64,000 bases of DNA from Saururus chinensis (lineage: Eukaryota; Streptophyta; Magnoliopsida; Piperales; Saururaceae): assembly GCA_035235625.1 (NCBI GenBank), contig CP141143.1, forward strand, positions 39,541,178-39,605,177. Direction: 5' to 3'. The notes beneath the pieces are model-generated. The model was given only the letters and a program-made list of their open reading frames with translations. It did no database searches and was not told the origin of the DNA. This document shows positions 1-12,919 of this stretch, in pieces; positions within the stretch are counted from its first letter, which is position 1, and every line of letters starts with the position of its first letter. Made by a program: the position numbers and the translations under genes.

Positions 1-1404
1 CAAAACAAAAATAAATCAAGGTTGCATTTACTTTAAGTGTAAGTTTTTTTGTAGATTTTGAAATGGTAGCTCTTGAATTAAAGATCATTAATTTACTCTT
101 AAGTTAAAAACACCATGATATGTAGTTAACGTACCATAACTAAATAAGGGATGCACCAAGGAGAGTGAAGATCAATTTGATTTTATTTTGCTTGATGTTG
201 TAATTCTCTTTTTATAAAACTAGCACGCATCATGTTAAACTCATAAATTTCATCAATGAAAATTAAAAGAGAATTCTTTGACATAAGTCGACTTAGGAGT
301 TTGGATTCTAGTACAGTCTTAGCCATCAAATTAGAGGATCTTAAGCTAGAGTTCTATCTAGAATTGAAAAGAAAAATATATAATATCATTCAATGTTTGT
401 AAGCTTAAATACTTCAATATCTTTTATTCAATGGAATTGTCCTCATAAATGTGATGGGGAAGGACTACCTACTTAGATAAGTCTAAGCTACTGTGAACCT
501 CCTATCTGCTTGATATGAAGAAAAATAAATAAAGAAAAGTAAAAAAAAATGATTAAAGTTGAGAAGATTCAAAAAAAGCCAAGCCTTATCTTTTTAGAAA
601 ACAATGTACATAGCTTCTAGCTAATGAGAATTAAAATGTGAATTATGTCTTTACTAGAATTTGAGCAAATTTGTCTCTTTGAATAAGAAGGATCTTAAGA
701 GATTCATGAGGAAAGTAGACAAGAGTTAACCAATCATGGTTTCTTCACAAATGAGTAAAAGAAAGTTAAAAAATTAAGAAGAAGAAATGAAGATTCAAAA
801 TCACAAACCAACGGAGAAAACTAATATATGGTAAGGTATAAATGACCATTATCTGTAGATGCACTTAGATTAAGGGTTGAATTAAAGAATCTTACAAGAG
901 AGCTCAATATGTTTTTTGATATTATTAAGTCATTGAATTTCAATCAATTTCTAGGTTGTATTCTTTGTTGATTTTGCATTAGGTTGCTAGATGAGCCTAG
1001 ATTTGCATTGCCTTGTAGTTTTATTAATTTCTATTAGTTAAACTTTGAGTTCTATACATTTATAAGTTTTGATTTTATTTGGAACTTGGTGAACTGAAAG
1101 AATTTTGAAATGTCATGTAAATTTTGACTGATTCTAAGAATGTTCCTTTTCAAAACTTGATTTCAAATAACATTTGAGAATTTAAGATAAGACTAAGATT
1201 GCGACTATCCAATGAGACTTTTTTACTTCACAATTTTAGGGGTAGCAAATTTATTTAGCAAATTCTAAGATATTTCCACATGCTTGTATACATTTCTAGA
1301 TTGCTGCTTGATCTTCAAATGTCTTGAATGAATGAGATAGAGACAATTATATATGATGAGTTCATTGAAGAAGAGTCATTATTGTTGATTTAGTATGAGA
1401 TGTG

Positions 1405-1459
<55 letters not shown>

Positions 1460-1957
1460 GATGTATCTTAAAACTGATGATGGTGATTAGACATAGAGTT
1501 GATTGTTTAAATCTTTTTTGTCTACTCATATTGACATGATTCTTCTTGATTTGAATTTCTGATGTGGTTGCTTAACCTATGTTTTCTCAACATGTTTTTG
1601 TACATACCTTTGTCTATTTTGTACAAAAAGGGGGAGACTATGTGCCTAATTTGTTATATGTGGAGAAAACTTAATAGAAGTTGAATGTCATATGTTACGA
1701 GTACTTAAATATTTAAATTCTATTTTTACTTAGTTTTTTAGTAGTATTATGTGGGTATGCTCTTGTTTCTGATGTACAAGATAATTTGTAGGTTAAAAAT
1801 CACCACACTACATTAGATGTAATTGTCATAGGTTAAGGGAGAGAGCATTATCAAAGTTGAACAACTATCAGAGTTTGATCGATGCACTATGAGTTGTAAT
1901 TTTATTTTCAGATAATGAGTTGTAGTGTTTTGTCATGAAAAAGCCAAACGGTGAGAT
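1..1957 (+). mobile_element. Ty1/copia 3' internal remnant, decayed
   Basis: No open frame of note. Two things suggest the 3' part of a copia element. A run reading acaaaaagggggag lies near 1623-1637, as often seen near the end of copia internal regions. The stretch from about 1840 to 1957 also resembles 31900-32002, and in both places it leads into the same LTR start (TGTAAGAACAT). Coding capacity is lost. Confidence 0.4.
1411..1455. repeat. (AT)n microsatellite
   Basis: About 22 uninterrupted AT dinucleotides, clearly visible in the sequence. Likely length-polymorphic. Confidence 0.95.
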
Positions 1958-3183
1958 TGTAAGAACATATATGGCTATATGTATTTTATTGGCTTATTTT
2001 GGTGAACAAAACAATGTCAATTTGATGTGTAATTTGAGTCATAAGATAGAATTCTTACTGCTCATGATCGCATGGTAAAGATAAAGAAGATCAGAAGACT
2101 CAGAAGTATTTTTGTAGGTAAAAACACACACATCACATTTACACACGTAGGATTAATAGTTTATCATATTAAGGTGTGAAAAAAAGAATGAGTTAAAAAA
2201 TGCACATGTAAATCTTTTATCCAAGATTAATTAGGATTTAGAAAGGGATTAATCATAAATAATTTTTAATTTTAGTACTATAGCAACACTACAACAAGTT
2301 ATTGTAGCAAGTATTGTTCATTGTTCGAGGATTACTATAGTGATCGATTGACTACTAAAGTAGTTCTTCATCAAATTAGGTTGAGACAATGGGTGATCAA
2401 TTAGTTACTATAGCGATCAATCGCCGGAGCCCATAGTTTCCCAAAATAGTCATTCTGAGTTGAATTTAATTCCTATTCAAGGTCTAACACTAAAACTAAC
2501 TTATTTAACTATATAAGGGGTGTTTAGGACATGAAAATAGAGAAGTGAAACCATTGTTAGTATAAAGACAAATTGATGAGTCTACTCTATTGAGTTTTGA
2601 GAGTTTAGAGGTTTCCTTTGGCTACATGCTTTGAAGATCAATTCAATTAGGCAAATGTGAAGAGAAATTTACAACATAACACACACAAAAGCTTGAGGAG
2701 TTAAAATAATGTTCTTCATCTAAGAGTGATTGAAGAAACTCAAATGAAGATCAACAATTGAAGGAGTCATTGATTAAGGTTCTAGAAGGAGACAATGATG
2801 GAACACGAAAAGGGAAAACTTCAAGGATTCAAAGGAGAAACTTGAAAGCCAACAACAAAGAATATTGAACAAAAGGGTTTGTGTTAAGTCTAGAGGTTGG
2901 TTGGTTTTTTTTGTGTCTTATAAGTTTTATATCTTACTAGTGCATTAATTTTGCCTTATGCGATTACAATGGTTTTTTACCCTAATTGGGATTTTCCACG
3001 TTAAATCCTTGTGTAATCTTTCATGTTTGGTTTGATTTTTGATAGATAGATTAATCATGAATACATATAATAATTAGGTTTTTTATTATTTTTGCTATAT
3101 AGATAAAGTACTCCCATAGAGGCTGGAACTCTTAATTGCTTGTTAAAATACTAGGGTTAGGAGTAATCGAGTGATTTACTAGA
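1958..3183 (+). mobile_element. Ty1/copia 3' LTR, copy 1
   Basis: Begins TGTAAGAACATA directly after a decayed polypurine stretch. Near 2970-3010 it has the run ttttttaccc followed by ttttccacgttaaa, a word typical of plant copia LTRs. The same landmarks recur in the same order at 32003-33296 (+ strand), so the two are copies of one LTR family. The right end is approximate, placed where similarity to the second copy ends. Confidence 0.55.
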
Positions 3184-3249
3184 TTGATTAGATGAATATT
3201 AAACTCTCATCGGTGGCATCCATATTGGGGCTTTCGGACTAATCGATTT

Positions 3250-3596
3250 CATGTTACGTCAATTCAAACTTGCTCGATCTGCTCAATTGTGACCTTATAA
3301 TGCAATCACATTCTTTTCTCCAATTGCAATTTTTGATTCCATATTTCCGAAGACCTCTAGAATAACTTTTGGGTTGTGTAAACCAAATGGAACGATGGTT
3401 TTGATTTGCACCAAGTCAAAAACCAAGTGGATATCCTTTGGCTTCGCACAATAGAAGATACAACTCCTTCTGAAATACATAATCCTCTATCAACATGTGA
3501 CAAAACCCAATGTTATGGCTTGTGAACTTCTCGATCTTGAACTTCTCATCTTTTTCCATTGTGACGTTTACCCAAACCTGAAGCTTTGATACCAAT
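3250..3596 (-). mobile_element. Ty1/copia PBS and gag start, broken
   Basis: On the minus strand a primer binding site complementary to initiator Met tRNA (TTGGTATCAAAGC, 3596-3584) is followed by a reading frame starting near 3560. Its start (KFKIEKFTSHN, then IEDYVFQKELYLLLCEAKG) matches the N-terminal gag pattern of plant copia elements. The frame then shifts and hits stops, so it is a fossil. The + strand sequence from about 3598 should be the matching 5' LTR. It runs opposite to the copia LTR on its left, so two different insertions meet here. Confidence 0.55.
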
Positions 3597-6500
3597 TGTT
3601 GTGGATTATAATGCTCCCTATAAAAAATCTAGCCTATAATCTACACAATAGTTAGGATCTTTATGAGGAACAAGATGAGCAAGAAAGACATTCAAGAGAG
3701 CATGCCAGATTTTATGTGGTTTGGTAGGGTGCCTATGTCTATGAGATCACATAGTATCTACTATTTAGCAAGGAGAATAGTACAAGCTGATTATAGCTTT
3801 TCCAATCTTCTTGAATGGCCAACAACTACAACCAAAGGAAGAAGAAGACTCTTTATAACCACAAGGAATGTCAAGGCTCATATAAGCCTATTCGGAGATT
3901 GAAATCCCAAAGTAGCCAATAAGGAAGAGTCTAAATCCAGCCATTCGGGAATTTGTTATAGAGATTGATCGATCACTGTGAACTAGAATTCGATCACTCT
4001 TCGCCTCGGCCAGTTCTGAAACTTAGAGAGATCAATTGATCACCAAACGCCTTGACCTGATTTTCAACGTATCCAAAATAGGTGCCAATTGATCAATATG
4101 GCAGTGATCAATTGCCTAATATCTCAACCTGATTTTGAACATAGCCATTTTGGGTGCCGATTGATCGCAATGGAATCGTTCAATTGCCCCAGCACATGCA
4201 TGTTCCACAAAGAAGGGATCGATCAATCACCCCCACATGAGTTGCCTTCCATGTCTCACAATTTCTTCTTTTGTCTGTCCACTTCCTCTTAATTCTTTTG
4301 TTTTTAGAAGTTCTCCTCTACTTTATAGTTTCTGGACAATAGTTATTTTCCTACTTTAAGACCTCCATTCCGTGTTTTGGTTTTTCTTTCTTTTCATTGA
4401 ATCGTTCCTTTTTCTTTCTTCTTTCTTTCTGCTCACTTCTTTATCTCTATACTCTTCATTCCTTTTATTTTCTTTGCTTTGATTTCATGCTATATTTCTA
4501 CTTAAAAACACATGCCGCAAACTGATTGCTATATATCTGGATGTAAAATCTGTCTTTTTATTACATTGTCTAATGAAGATTTATTTATATGGTAAGCTTC
4601 AGTATAATTAGAAAGAAGAAGACCTCCCATGTCTGTCACCTATTCTGCTTAGTTCTTGCTTCACATTGAAATTAATTTTCTTTGTTTTGGTATTCTCTGT
4701 TGTGAACTGATCTTCTTCATTCATGCTATTATTGGAGAAATCTTCTTATTGACTACTCTCTTTTGATTTATTTTCTTTTGCTGGCCATAAGCTGGTCCTT
4801 CCTTTTATTCTCCACATGAAAGTGCTCCATGAGAAGGATCTTCTCTACCTTTCTCTCTATTGGTTGACCTTCCATCAAACATACCTATTCTCTTCCTATT
4901 TTTTCTAATGTTTCAAAGAGTGAGAGCATCCAATAATAAAAAATAAAGTTGACATGAAACCAAATTGGCGAAACCTTAATGCTCCTTGTCCCATTTATGA
5001 TTGTGTCCATATACCTAGAACATGTGCAACCATTAGTTCTTGAAATAAAATGTGTAAGTTGCCATTGAGCCAAATTAATCAATGATTAATAAAAAATCCT
5101 TCCTAAACTCAAATAAACCTTAACTACACCTAAAATAACATGCACCTAAACAAACAAATTAAGTATAAGGGAACTAAATTTATAATATATATAATGCATA
5201 CCATGCCGCATGGCACCACATGGTGCTCTACTGTGCTGACAACTGTGCCACTTTTTTTTAATTTATATTCTTCAAATATCTATATCTTTCTATCCCAAAC
5301 TTAGATTTGTACATCCTTGGTACCATTGGACTCGTATTGATGAGACCTATAATAAAGTGCACAATAGTAGATTATATAGCACTTTTTAAGTGAGACCCAC
5401 CCATATGGAACACTTCTCAAGGACACATATTATACTCTTGATGTCCAATTTTTTCGTTTTTGGGTTCATTATGCTCGTCGATTGGAGCTCTATCAACATG
5501 CTGAATTTTTACCACATATTGTCTAAAAGTTCGTTTAAAAACTATAGTTATTATAGGCTATGATTCTATTTCATAACAAATCATTCCATCTACATAGATA
5601 AAATGACTCACTTTTGCAGCCAACCATATACTAGGACCTTTTGTTGTTGAGTGTCAAAATGTTAAGCTTTGGGGATGAATATCCATTACAAGGATTCACA
5701 CATTCATAGGCCTTAATTTCCCTAATATAATATGTGCTTAACACCATCTATTCATGCATCCAAATCTAAGGAAAATTATGTTATTGTTTTACATATGAGT
5801 AGCATATACATCATCATAAAATGTGCCTGAAATTTTAAGTGACGATGCACCATTAGTAACTTCACTAACATGTTGACCAAGGCATCAATGACCATCCACT
5901 TCTTATCAATATGTTGAACCCTTACGAATAGTAGAGAGGCTATTACAGCCCACTTACTGACGCCACACCCAAGCATCAATTACACAGCCGGTGACCGATT
6001 AAACACTAATGCAGCTTAGCATGTTGGTATTGGTATTATTTATCTTCCTTCTATTCTCGATGTGATCATCAATGTGTCGGTGGTCATGTTAATGATTTAG
6101 AAAGAAAAAAAATAGAGACCCACTATTTCTCTGAACATTTTCATTAAACAAAACAAGATAAAATCTTTACAAGATCGAGTTCCTTATGGAATAAACATGG
6201 AATTGGACTATAAGATCAATGTAATATGAAATTACCATTGTCAAACTAATAAAGGTAAAAGTCCTATGATAAAGCACTCATGCATACATCCAAAACTTGT
6301 CAAAAACTCTAGGAAGGACCAAAAACTAATAAATGTAAAAGAGAGTACAATCCAACCTTGAACCTATCCAAAACCTTTTGCTGGTGTGAATCCTCATGTT
6401 GTTCTCGGAACACCCCACTCATACTTGGACACCCTTGAGACTTCCCGAAAACTCCAAATCCCACGGTCTCCTTTAAATAGGATGCAACCACCTTAAAGAG

Positions 6501-6689
6501 TCCCAAACCACATAACTTCCCCACGATATATGAAATAACTACAACTTACAATTTTCTTGACGTGACCAACAAAACATTGATGCCTACTGACAATTGAAAT
6601 CACTATTCACCAATGTGAGCACCAACATGTCAGTGAATTGTTGATGTAAAAGAAAATTTTTAAATAAAAAATTATATTTTTCTTAGAAA
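3597..6689. other. Repeat-like intergenic DNA, no gene
   Basis: Only short frames without recognisable domains or plant-like splice structure. The first few hundred bases are probably LTR of the copia remnant on the left. They carry several gatca/gatcgatt words (3960-4240) that recur in other LTRs of this window. A small palindrome (gcatggcaccacatggtgc) lies near 5205-5230. Nothing else was identified. Confidence 0.5.
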
Positions 6690-6737
6690 AATATATGATG
6701 TCTCACAATGATAATGTCTTATATTGTTATAAAAAAC

Positions 6738-6887
6738 TTCCTCTCTCTCTCCTCTCTCTCCCCTCTCTCTCTCCTCCCTCTCCCCTCTCACTCTCCCTCT
6801 CTCCTCTCTCTCCCCACTACTCACTCCCTCTCCTCTCTCTCCCCTCCTTCTCTACTCTCTCTTCTCTCTCTCCACCCTCTCTCTATT
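6738..6887 (+). repeat. Pyrimidine tract 1, CT/CCT-rich
   Basis: Almost pure C/T run following cataaaaaacttcctctc-like sequence and ending before an AT-rich tail. Open frames here are low-complexity artefacts. Confidence 0.9.
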
Positions 6888-7112
6888 TTATATTTTTTAT
6901 TTAAAAATTAATAAAAAATAAAAATATATTAATGACGTATATATATATGTCACTAATACTAATATTTATACATAGCTAATACTCAAGGGTATTAGCAACG
7001 TATATAGATATGCGTTGCTAATACTCAAAGGTATTAGCGACGTATATACTTGTACGTCGCTAATACATTTTTAATTTTTTATTATTTTTTTAAAAAATAA
7101 AAATAATATGAA

Positions 7113-7351
7113 AAAACTTCCTCTCTCTCCCTCTCTCCTCTCTCTCTCCCCCTCTCTCCTCTCTCTCTCCTCTCACTCCTCCCTCTCTCTCCTCCTTCTC
7201 CCCTCTCTCCTTCCCCTCTCTCTCTCCTCCCTCCCCTCCCCTCCCCTCCCTCTCCTCCCTCTCTCCTCCCTACTCACTCCCTCTCTCCTCCCTCTCCTTT
7301 CTCTCTCCTCCCTCCCTTCTCTCTCTCCTCCTCCCCTCCCTCTCCCCCTCT
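7113..7351 (+). repeat. Pyrimidine tract 2, CT/CCT-rich
   Basis: Second almost pure C/T run. It starts with the same aaaaaacttcctctctct word as tracts 1 and 3 and ends before the same attaataaaaaataaaa tail as tract 1. Tract plus tail plus the GCGACG hairpins form a unit of roughly 400-500 bp repeated three times. Confidence 0.9.
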
Positions 7352-7626
7352 TTGAAATTTATATTTTTTATTTAAAAATTAATAAAAAATAAAAAAGTAT
7401 TAGCAACGTATATCCTTATACGTCGCATATCCTTATACGTCGCTAATACTCAGGGTATTAGCGACGTATATAGATATATGTCGCTAATACTCAGGGTATT
7501 AGCGACGTATATAGATATATGTCGCTAATACTCAAAGGTATTAGCGACGTATATACTTATATGTCGCTAATACAAATTTTTTTATTTTTTATTAATTTTT
7601 TTTAAATAAAAACAAATAAAAAAACT

Positions 7627-7990
7627 TCCTCTCTCTCTCTCCTCTCTCCTCTCTCCTCACTCCCTCTCTCCTCTCTCTCTCTCCTCCCTCTCTCCTCTCT
7701 CTCTATCCCTCTCTCCTCCCTCTCTGTCCCTCTCTCTCTCTCTCTCTCTCTCTCTCCTCCCTCCCTCTCTCCTCCCTCTCTCCTCTCTCCTCCCTAATTA
7801 CTCCCTCTCCTCTCTCTCCTCCCTCCCATCTCTCTCTCCTCCCTCCCCTCTCTCTCCTCTCTCTCTCCACCCTTCCCTCTCTCTCCTCCCTCCCTCTCTC
7901 TCCTCCCTCTCTCTCCTCTCTCTCCTCTCTCTTCGATCCCTCTCTCTCCTCATTCTCACTCTCTCTCAATGCACTCTCTTCACTCACTCT
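7627..7990 (+). repeat. Pyrimidine tract 3, CT/CCT-rich
   Basis: Third and longest C/T run (about 360 bp), with a few purine interruptions such as taatta near 7796. Its minus strand reads as a 94-residue Arg/Glu-rich frame, an artefact of the purine run. Confidence 0.9.
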
Positions 7991-8683
7991 TTTACTTTAA
8001 ATTATATTTTAAAATTAATAATAAAATTTAACATATAAAATATATAAATAGTGAATTATTAACATTAGTTTTTATTGAAAATTTAATATTTATTTATTGT
8101 ATATACAAATAGTAAATATTGAATAAAATATATTATATTTAAAAAGTTTATTATAATTTTTAATATTTATTTATTAAATAAAATCAATTAATAAAGCTAT
8201 TAGCAATGCTTGTTAACAAACGTCGCTACTAATTTAAATTTTTTATTTTTTATTTTTAATTTAATACTATTAGCGATGCTTTTTGTAAGTGTCACTAATA
8301 GTAGCACTATTAGCGACGCTTGTATATATGCATCGTAATTGAGAAAGCTATTAGCGACGCTTATAAAAAGCGACACTAATAGTTATATTTTTTTCTTTTC
8401 TTTATTTAAAATATGTATCTTTTAGCGACGGTTATATGAAGCATCGCAAGTAGAGGAACGATTAACAACGCTTATAATAAAGTGTTGCTAATAGGATTAG
8501 TAGTAGAGACGCTTTAAGCTAAGCGTCACTAATATATAACTATTAGATATGCATATGAAAATGCATCGCTAATAGTTCAATTATTTGCGAAGCTTTATTA
8601 TACGTCGCAAATAGTTATTTTTAGCGATGCTTAGCTAAGCGTCACTATTATATAAGTCGCTAATACTCCATTTTGTTGTAGTG

Positions 8684-10170
8684 CATGTTCAAGATCAATC
8701 CAATTAGCCAATATAGGAAAGAAGAGAAGGTGAAGAGAAAACTTCTAGCTATCTTCACTTACAGCAAAAGTAGAAAGGATAACAATATGGAAACAAAAAT
8801 AGAGTTGCAATTCAACAAAAGAAATCAGCAAACTTAACATGGAGAACAACCAAGGGAAGTCCAAAAGAGATAGGTCAACAGATTTCCTAATCAAGGAAGG
8901 TAGCCATGTCCAACTATTTGCAGCAAATCCAGAAATAGGGAGCAAGCAATGTCTAGAAACAATGGCGAAAGAAATTTACATGGAAACAAAGTAAGAAAAA
9001 AACTACAAAGAAGAACAGGAGGAGGAGGTGAGACTTGAAGAAAGAAACAGGAAGAAAGGAATGACTCAAACAACAAAAAGAAGCTTATTCATGGATTGAA
9101 TATGGCAAGAAAAACTTTTGCCCAAAAGTTATATAAGAACATCACAAAAATTTCAGATTTTAGAGAGGGGAAGAGAGGACAAACCATAGGATAATTCAAC
9201 AAATACCACCCTCCAAAACCAGCAGAAAGAGTTCAAAAGCCAACGAATTGAAGTCCAAAGCTGGAGCAACAAAAAAGAAGCCAATTTTTTCTTTGAAGCT
9301 CGCAGTTACTATACCAGTTCAAAATTTTTGAGTTTTTCTTATTTTTATTCAAAATTTGTAAGTTTTGTTTCACTTAATCTAATTGAGATTATAGTATTAT
9401 TTTTTTAGTTTGATGAGTAAATATATTTTTTAAAACTAAGGTTAAGATGAACCACTTATTAATTTTGTAGAGTTCTAATTCATATGATTTGGTTAATTTT
9501 CCAAAGGGTGTTAATGTTAATTGTTCTTATCTCATTTTAATTAGTAGAATTATTTGGATATGAGTTTAGTCCTGCTCTTCCCTCATGATTTGAATTAGTT
9601 TTCACTAATTGAATGTTTGGTTTAGGGTTGTTAATTATTAGAATTGGGTATGAGTTGTGATTTATTAATGTGGATACAACTTATGACTTGGTTTTATTCC
9701 GCTGAAGCGAGGAAGAACATCCTTTATTATTTTGATTAGAGCTTTAAAAGATAAAATTTTCCATGATAAAAAGAATTGAATTCTAGAGTTATATTTGGGA
9801 AATAAATTGATGAACATGGATGCGATTCTCACATGTTAGTAAGAGGGGATTCTGAAACCTTAGTTAATTTTCATTTACTACTTTCTACACTATTAATTGT
9901 TTTTTTAGTTTAAATAAATTTCAGCCCTTATCTTTTACTTGAATTTCCTTTCCAGTTGTGATTTACTTCATTTTAGCAATTTAAGTTGGTTTTTGTTTAT
10001 TATTTGCCTTAATTCATCTTAGTTAAATTCGTTATTCTCTTCATATTTATTAACTAGATTAGATTTAGACTCAATTAAAATATAATTTGATTTTCCAACT
10101 TCACGTCTCTATGGGATTGTTCTCATTTAGCTGCTTTTTTGCCTTTGATTCATGCACTCGAGAGTAAACA
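8684..10170. other. Intergenic, no feature recognised
   Basis: AT-rich sequence without a credible gene. It immediately follows the CACTA-type terminus. Short frames near 8745-9076 on the minus strand lack recognisable similarity. Confidence 0.5.
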
Positions 10171-11660
10171 TGTAACAACCCGGATTTTCGATAAGTTTTT
10201 AAAACTAATAGTAGAGTTTTTATTAAATTTTAATTAGAAAATGTTTTTTTAGATAAAGTTTTTAAAGGTTTGTTGTAGACCTCTAAAAGACGAGCATAGA
10301 GATCCTTCAATTACTTGAATTGGACATCAGGGCCATGAGTTATGGCCTTGAGAAGCATGCATAATGGGTAGGACCCACTTAAAACATATGGGATAAGCTA
10401 CCCATGAGTTGTCTTACTTTGAAATGATCATCAATACAAGACCATTGGTACCAAGATCGCACGATTCCGACTTGTGGTTAAAAAGATATCATCGTTTGAA
10501 GTTTTGGATTTTGAAAAAAAATAAAAAAATACTTTTTTATGGAAGGCTGACACAAATATTGCATCAGCCGTGCGTTAGCAATGCAGCACACCGAGTCCAC
10601 GTGCTCACGATTCCGACTTGTGGTTAAAAAGATATCGTCGTTTGAAGTTTTGGATTTTGAAAAAAAAAATTTCTTTATGGAAGGCTGATGCAAATATTGC
10701 ATCAGCCATGCGTTAGCAATGCTGCGCACTGAGTCCGTGTGCTGACACGGATGTGTGTGGGGCCACGTGGCAGTCCTATGTCATGGAACGATGGCGAAAT
10801 GCTGATTCGACACCATCCATATGGCCAAATTGTGTGCAACGTGTTTATAACACGTATCGTGGGCTCGTTTCTCACAAGTTTACGGGTTCGGCTATAAATT
10901 CTGAACATGGATCTCTTACTCCATTGAAAGTTATTCACTTCTACCACTCCTTAAACTTTGTTTATTCCGTTCTAAGTCATTTTAACTCTGAATTAAGCCC
11001 TTCAAAAGACGTTTCCAACTAAATCGAGTGTGAAGGACACGGTGGTGGGGTCAGTTTTTTGTTTAAAGCCTTTTTCAACCACGAAATTTTACTCTGAGCT
11101 TAAGGTAGGGAGTCTTAAACTCTAAACTAATGCTCTGCCTGTAGACTTAGTTTTTCTATAATCGTTGTTTAATTATGCTTATTTGGTTTATTTTATGAAG
11201 AATGTTATATCTGTGAAATGTTTTGCATGCACCTCTTTATGTTTTGGTGTGTGTATTTTCTAGATAATTCTAATCTAATTTGAAGGGTAGTTATTTAGTA
11301 TGAAGTTCAAAAACTATCGGAGCATGACTCCTTTTACCTGCTGAGAAAAATAATCAGTATGGTGTGCGCGTGAGTGTGGAGCAACATGGGAAAGCTCCTC
11401 GCCTTTTGAGCCTCTCAATTCCACTTGAGTGCCAGGGAGAATGTTATTCGATATCACAACTTCTGAATTTATCATCATTGGGCAAACTAACGATTTCTGA
11501 TTCTATTTCTCAATTATTTTCTAGAATAATTGTTTTGTGGCAAAGATAAATATTTTGATTATTTCATGAATTTTTTGCTTAGCATTACTTCAGAATTTAA
11601 CACGACCTACTAAGTATAAAAATACTCACCCACCCCTAAATTTTACAAGAATTGAAACCA
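10171..11660 (+). mobile_element. Gypsy-type LTR, family G1 copy 1
   Basis: Starts TGTAACAACCCGGATTTT, a start frequent in plant Ty3/gypsy LTRs. It shares a series of landmarks in the same order with 42700-44900: a gaagcatg word near the start, 'ttctaagtca' and 'ttcaaaa(g)gcgtt' words 700-800 bases in, and a 'taagta..aaaatactcacc' word near the end. No internal coding region is attached, so it may be a solo or truncated LTR. The right end is approximate. Confidence 0.5.
10460..10743. repeat. Tandem duplication, about 146 bp, two units
   Basis: Unit 1 (10460-10605) and unit 2 (from 10606) both start cacgattccgacttgtgg and both contain ttgcatcagcc and tgcgttagcaatgc. Unit 2 has a shorter A/T spacer. 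It lies inside the LTR. Confidence 0.85.
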
Positions 11661-12919
11661 TAGCATAGGTAAAAGAGGAAGAGCTTTCCAACTAATTTAT
11701 TGGGTTATTGCCTAAATATAATTTGTAATTATTTTGCCACTATTATGTAAAGTCAAGATATGCCTCAATGTTTGTATAAATATCAGTTCTCTGCACAATG
11801 ATCTCAGGAATATAAAATAAAATTTACTATGCTCCATAAACTTCACACACACACACACACACATATATATCGGTGTTTTAAAACTTGACCTGGCTAGTTG
11901 ATATTCTCTTATGATTTTTTTTTTTGGTTTCTGACAAGATTTAAACTCACGTTGCAAAGCCCATAAGCAAGCCTTATTCACTGGATATGACTATTAGTTA
12001 TACATGTTTCTATTTTATATAACCTTCACCTACTTTACAAATGTCCAGAAAAAAAATTCCCAATCTACATCCTTACCCGCTAAGTTACAATCATTTCATG
12101 TGTAAATTTGTACTTGATTTAATATTTAACCTAAAATATTAGAAAATCGAGTCAGCCCTGTTGACCTGCAGTTGAACCTAATTAATCAGACCCAGCAACC
12201 AATCCGAGTCAATAGCCGAGCCGGTTTTAAAAACACTGATATATTTATATATATATATATAATGTTTTGGTTATGCAATTACTCTGATGTATTTTATATT
12301 AAATATGATGTTATGTGCATTTTATGCATGTTATGTGCACTGACGACCATGGCATTTGGTCACATGAGTATCATTTACATGTGTCGGATGAAATTATGAT
12401 ATTTATTATATCATTGTAAAATGGCGACCGTCACAAAACAATTAAAATTTAACATGTGATGTTCAACATGTTGATGGACTTGCCAATGAAGTGGTATTTC
12501 TTTTGTTGGCAGGGTTTGATGTGTCGATGATGCTAGAACCAATCTACCAACAGTTGCAAAACTGCAATTGAAACAGTTTTAGGTGGTTTTTAGAGTCGGT
12601 TATACACCAAATTGGGTTTCTAAACTTCCTTATAAATACCTCTAATGAATCATTGACCCAAAGGGTATACACTCCGACTTTGGGGGAGATCAACGGGTTA
12701 GGGCGAGTCAAAGGAACCAAGAATTAAATTTGTGGAGATCTCTTCATTGTTTGATTAGAGGTTGAATTGCTAACATAAAACTGTGATGCTAAAGCAAGAA
12801 ATTCATGTGTATGAATGATGGTAGATTAGTATTTGCAAATCATGTATGGATCTTTCTTATTATGCTGAGGAAAATCCCTTAAATCCCTACATGTGATAGA
12901 TATGGATCCTTATTATTCT
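11661..12919. other. Intergenic with a CA/TA microsatellite
   Basis: Contains a (CA)10 followed by (TA) run at 11844-11870 and a shorter TA run near 12246-12262. No gene recognised. Confidence 0.5.

Larger units (their letters stand above)
6690..8683. mobile_element. CACTA-type transposon end with subterminal repeats
   Basis: The right boundary TTTTGTTGTAGTG (8671-8683) is the reverse complement of CACTACAACAAAA, the terminal inverted repeat common to plant CACTA (En/Spm) elements. From about 6930 to 8665 the sequence is packed with variants of TATTAGCGACG in both orientations, often as small hairpins (attagcgacg ... cgtcgctaat). Such subterminal arrays bind transposase in this superfamily. 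Three long pyrimidine tracts are interleaved. No transposase frame and no matching left terminus were found, so this is a non-autonomous or truncated copy. The left limit is a guess. Confidence 0.6.

Noticed and set aside
2287..2300. CACTACAACAAG as the missing left CACTA end
   Set aside because: Sits inside a copia LTR, lacks the GCGACG subterminal repeats, and is 4.4 kb away from the supported array.
3663..3902. 79-residue + strand frame
   Set aside because: Lies in probable LTR sequence opposite to the copia remnant; no recognisable family.
6695..7392. Ser/Leu/Pro-rich + strand frames
   Set aside because: Direct translation of CT repeats; no codon bias or family match.
7703..7987. 94-residue Arg/Glu-rich minus-strand frame
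   Set aside because: Translation of the complement of a pyrimidine tract; low-complexity artefact.
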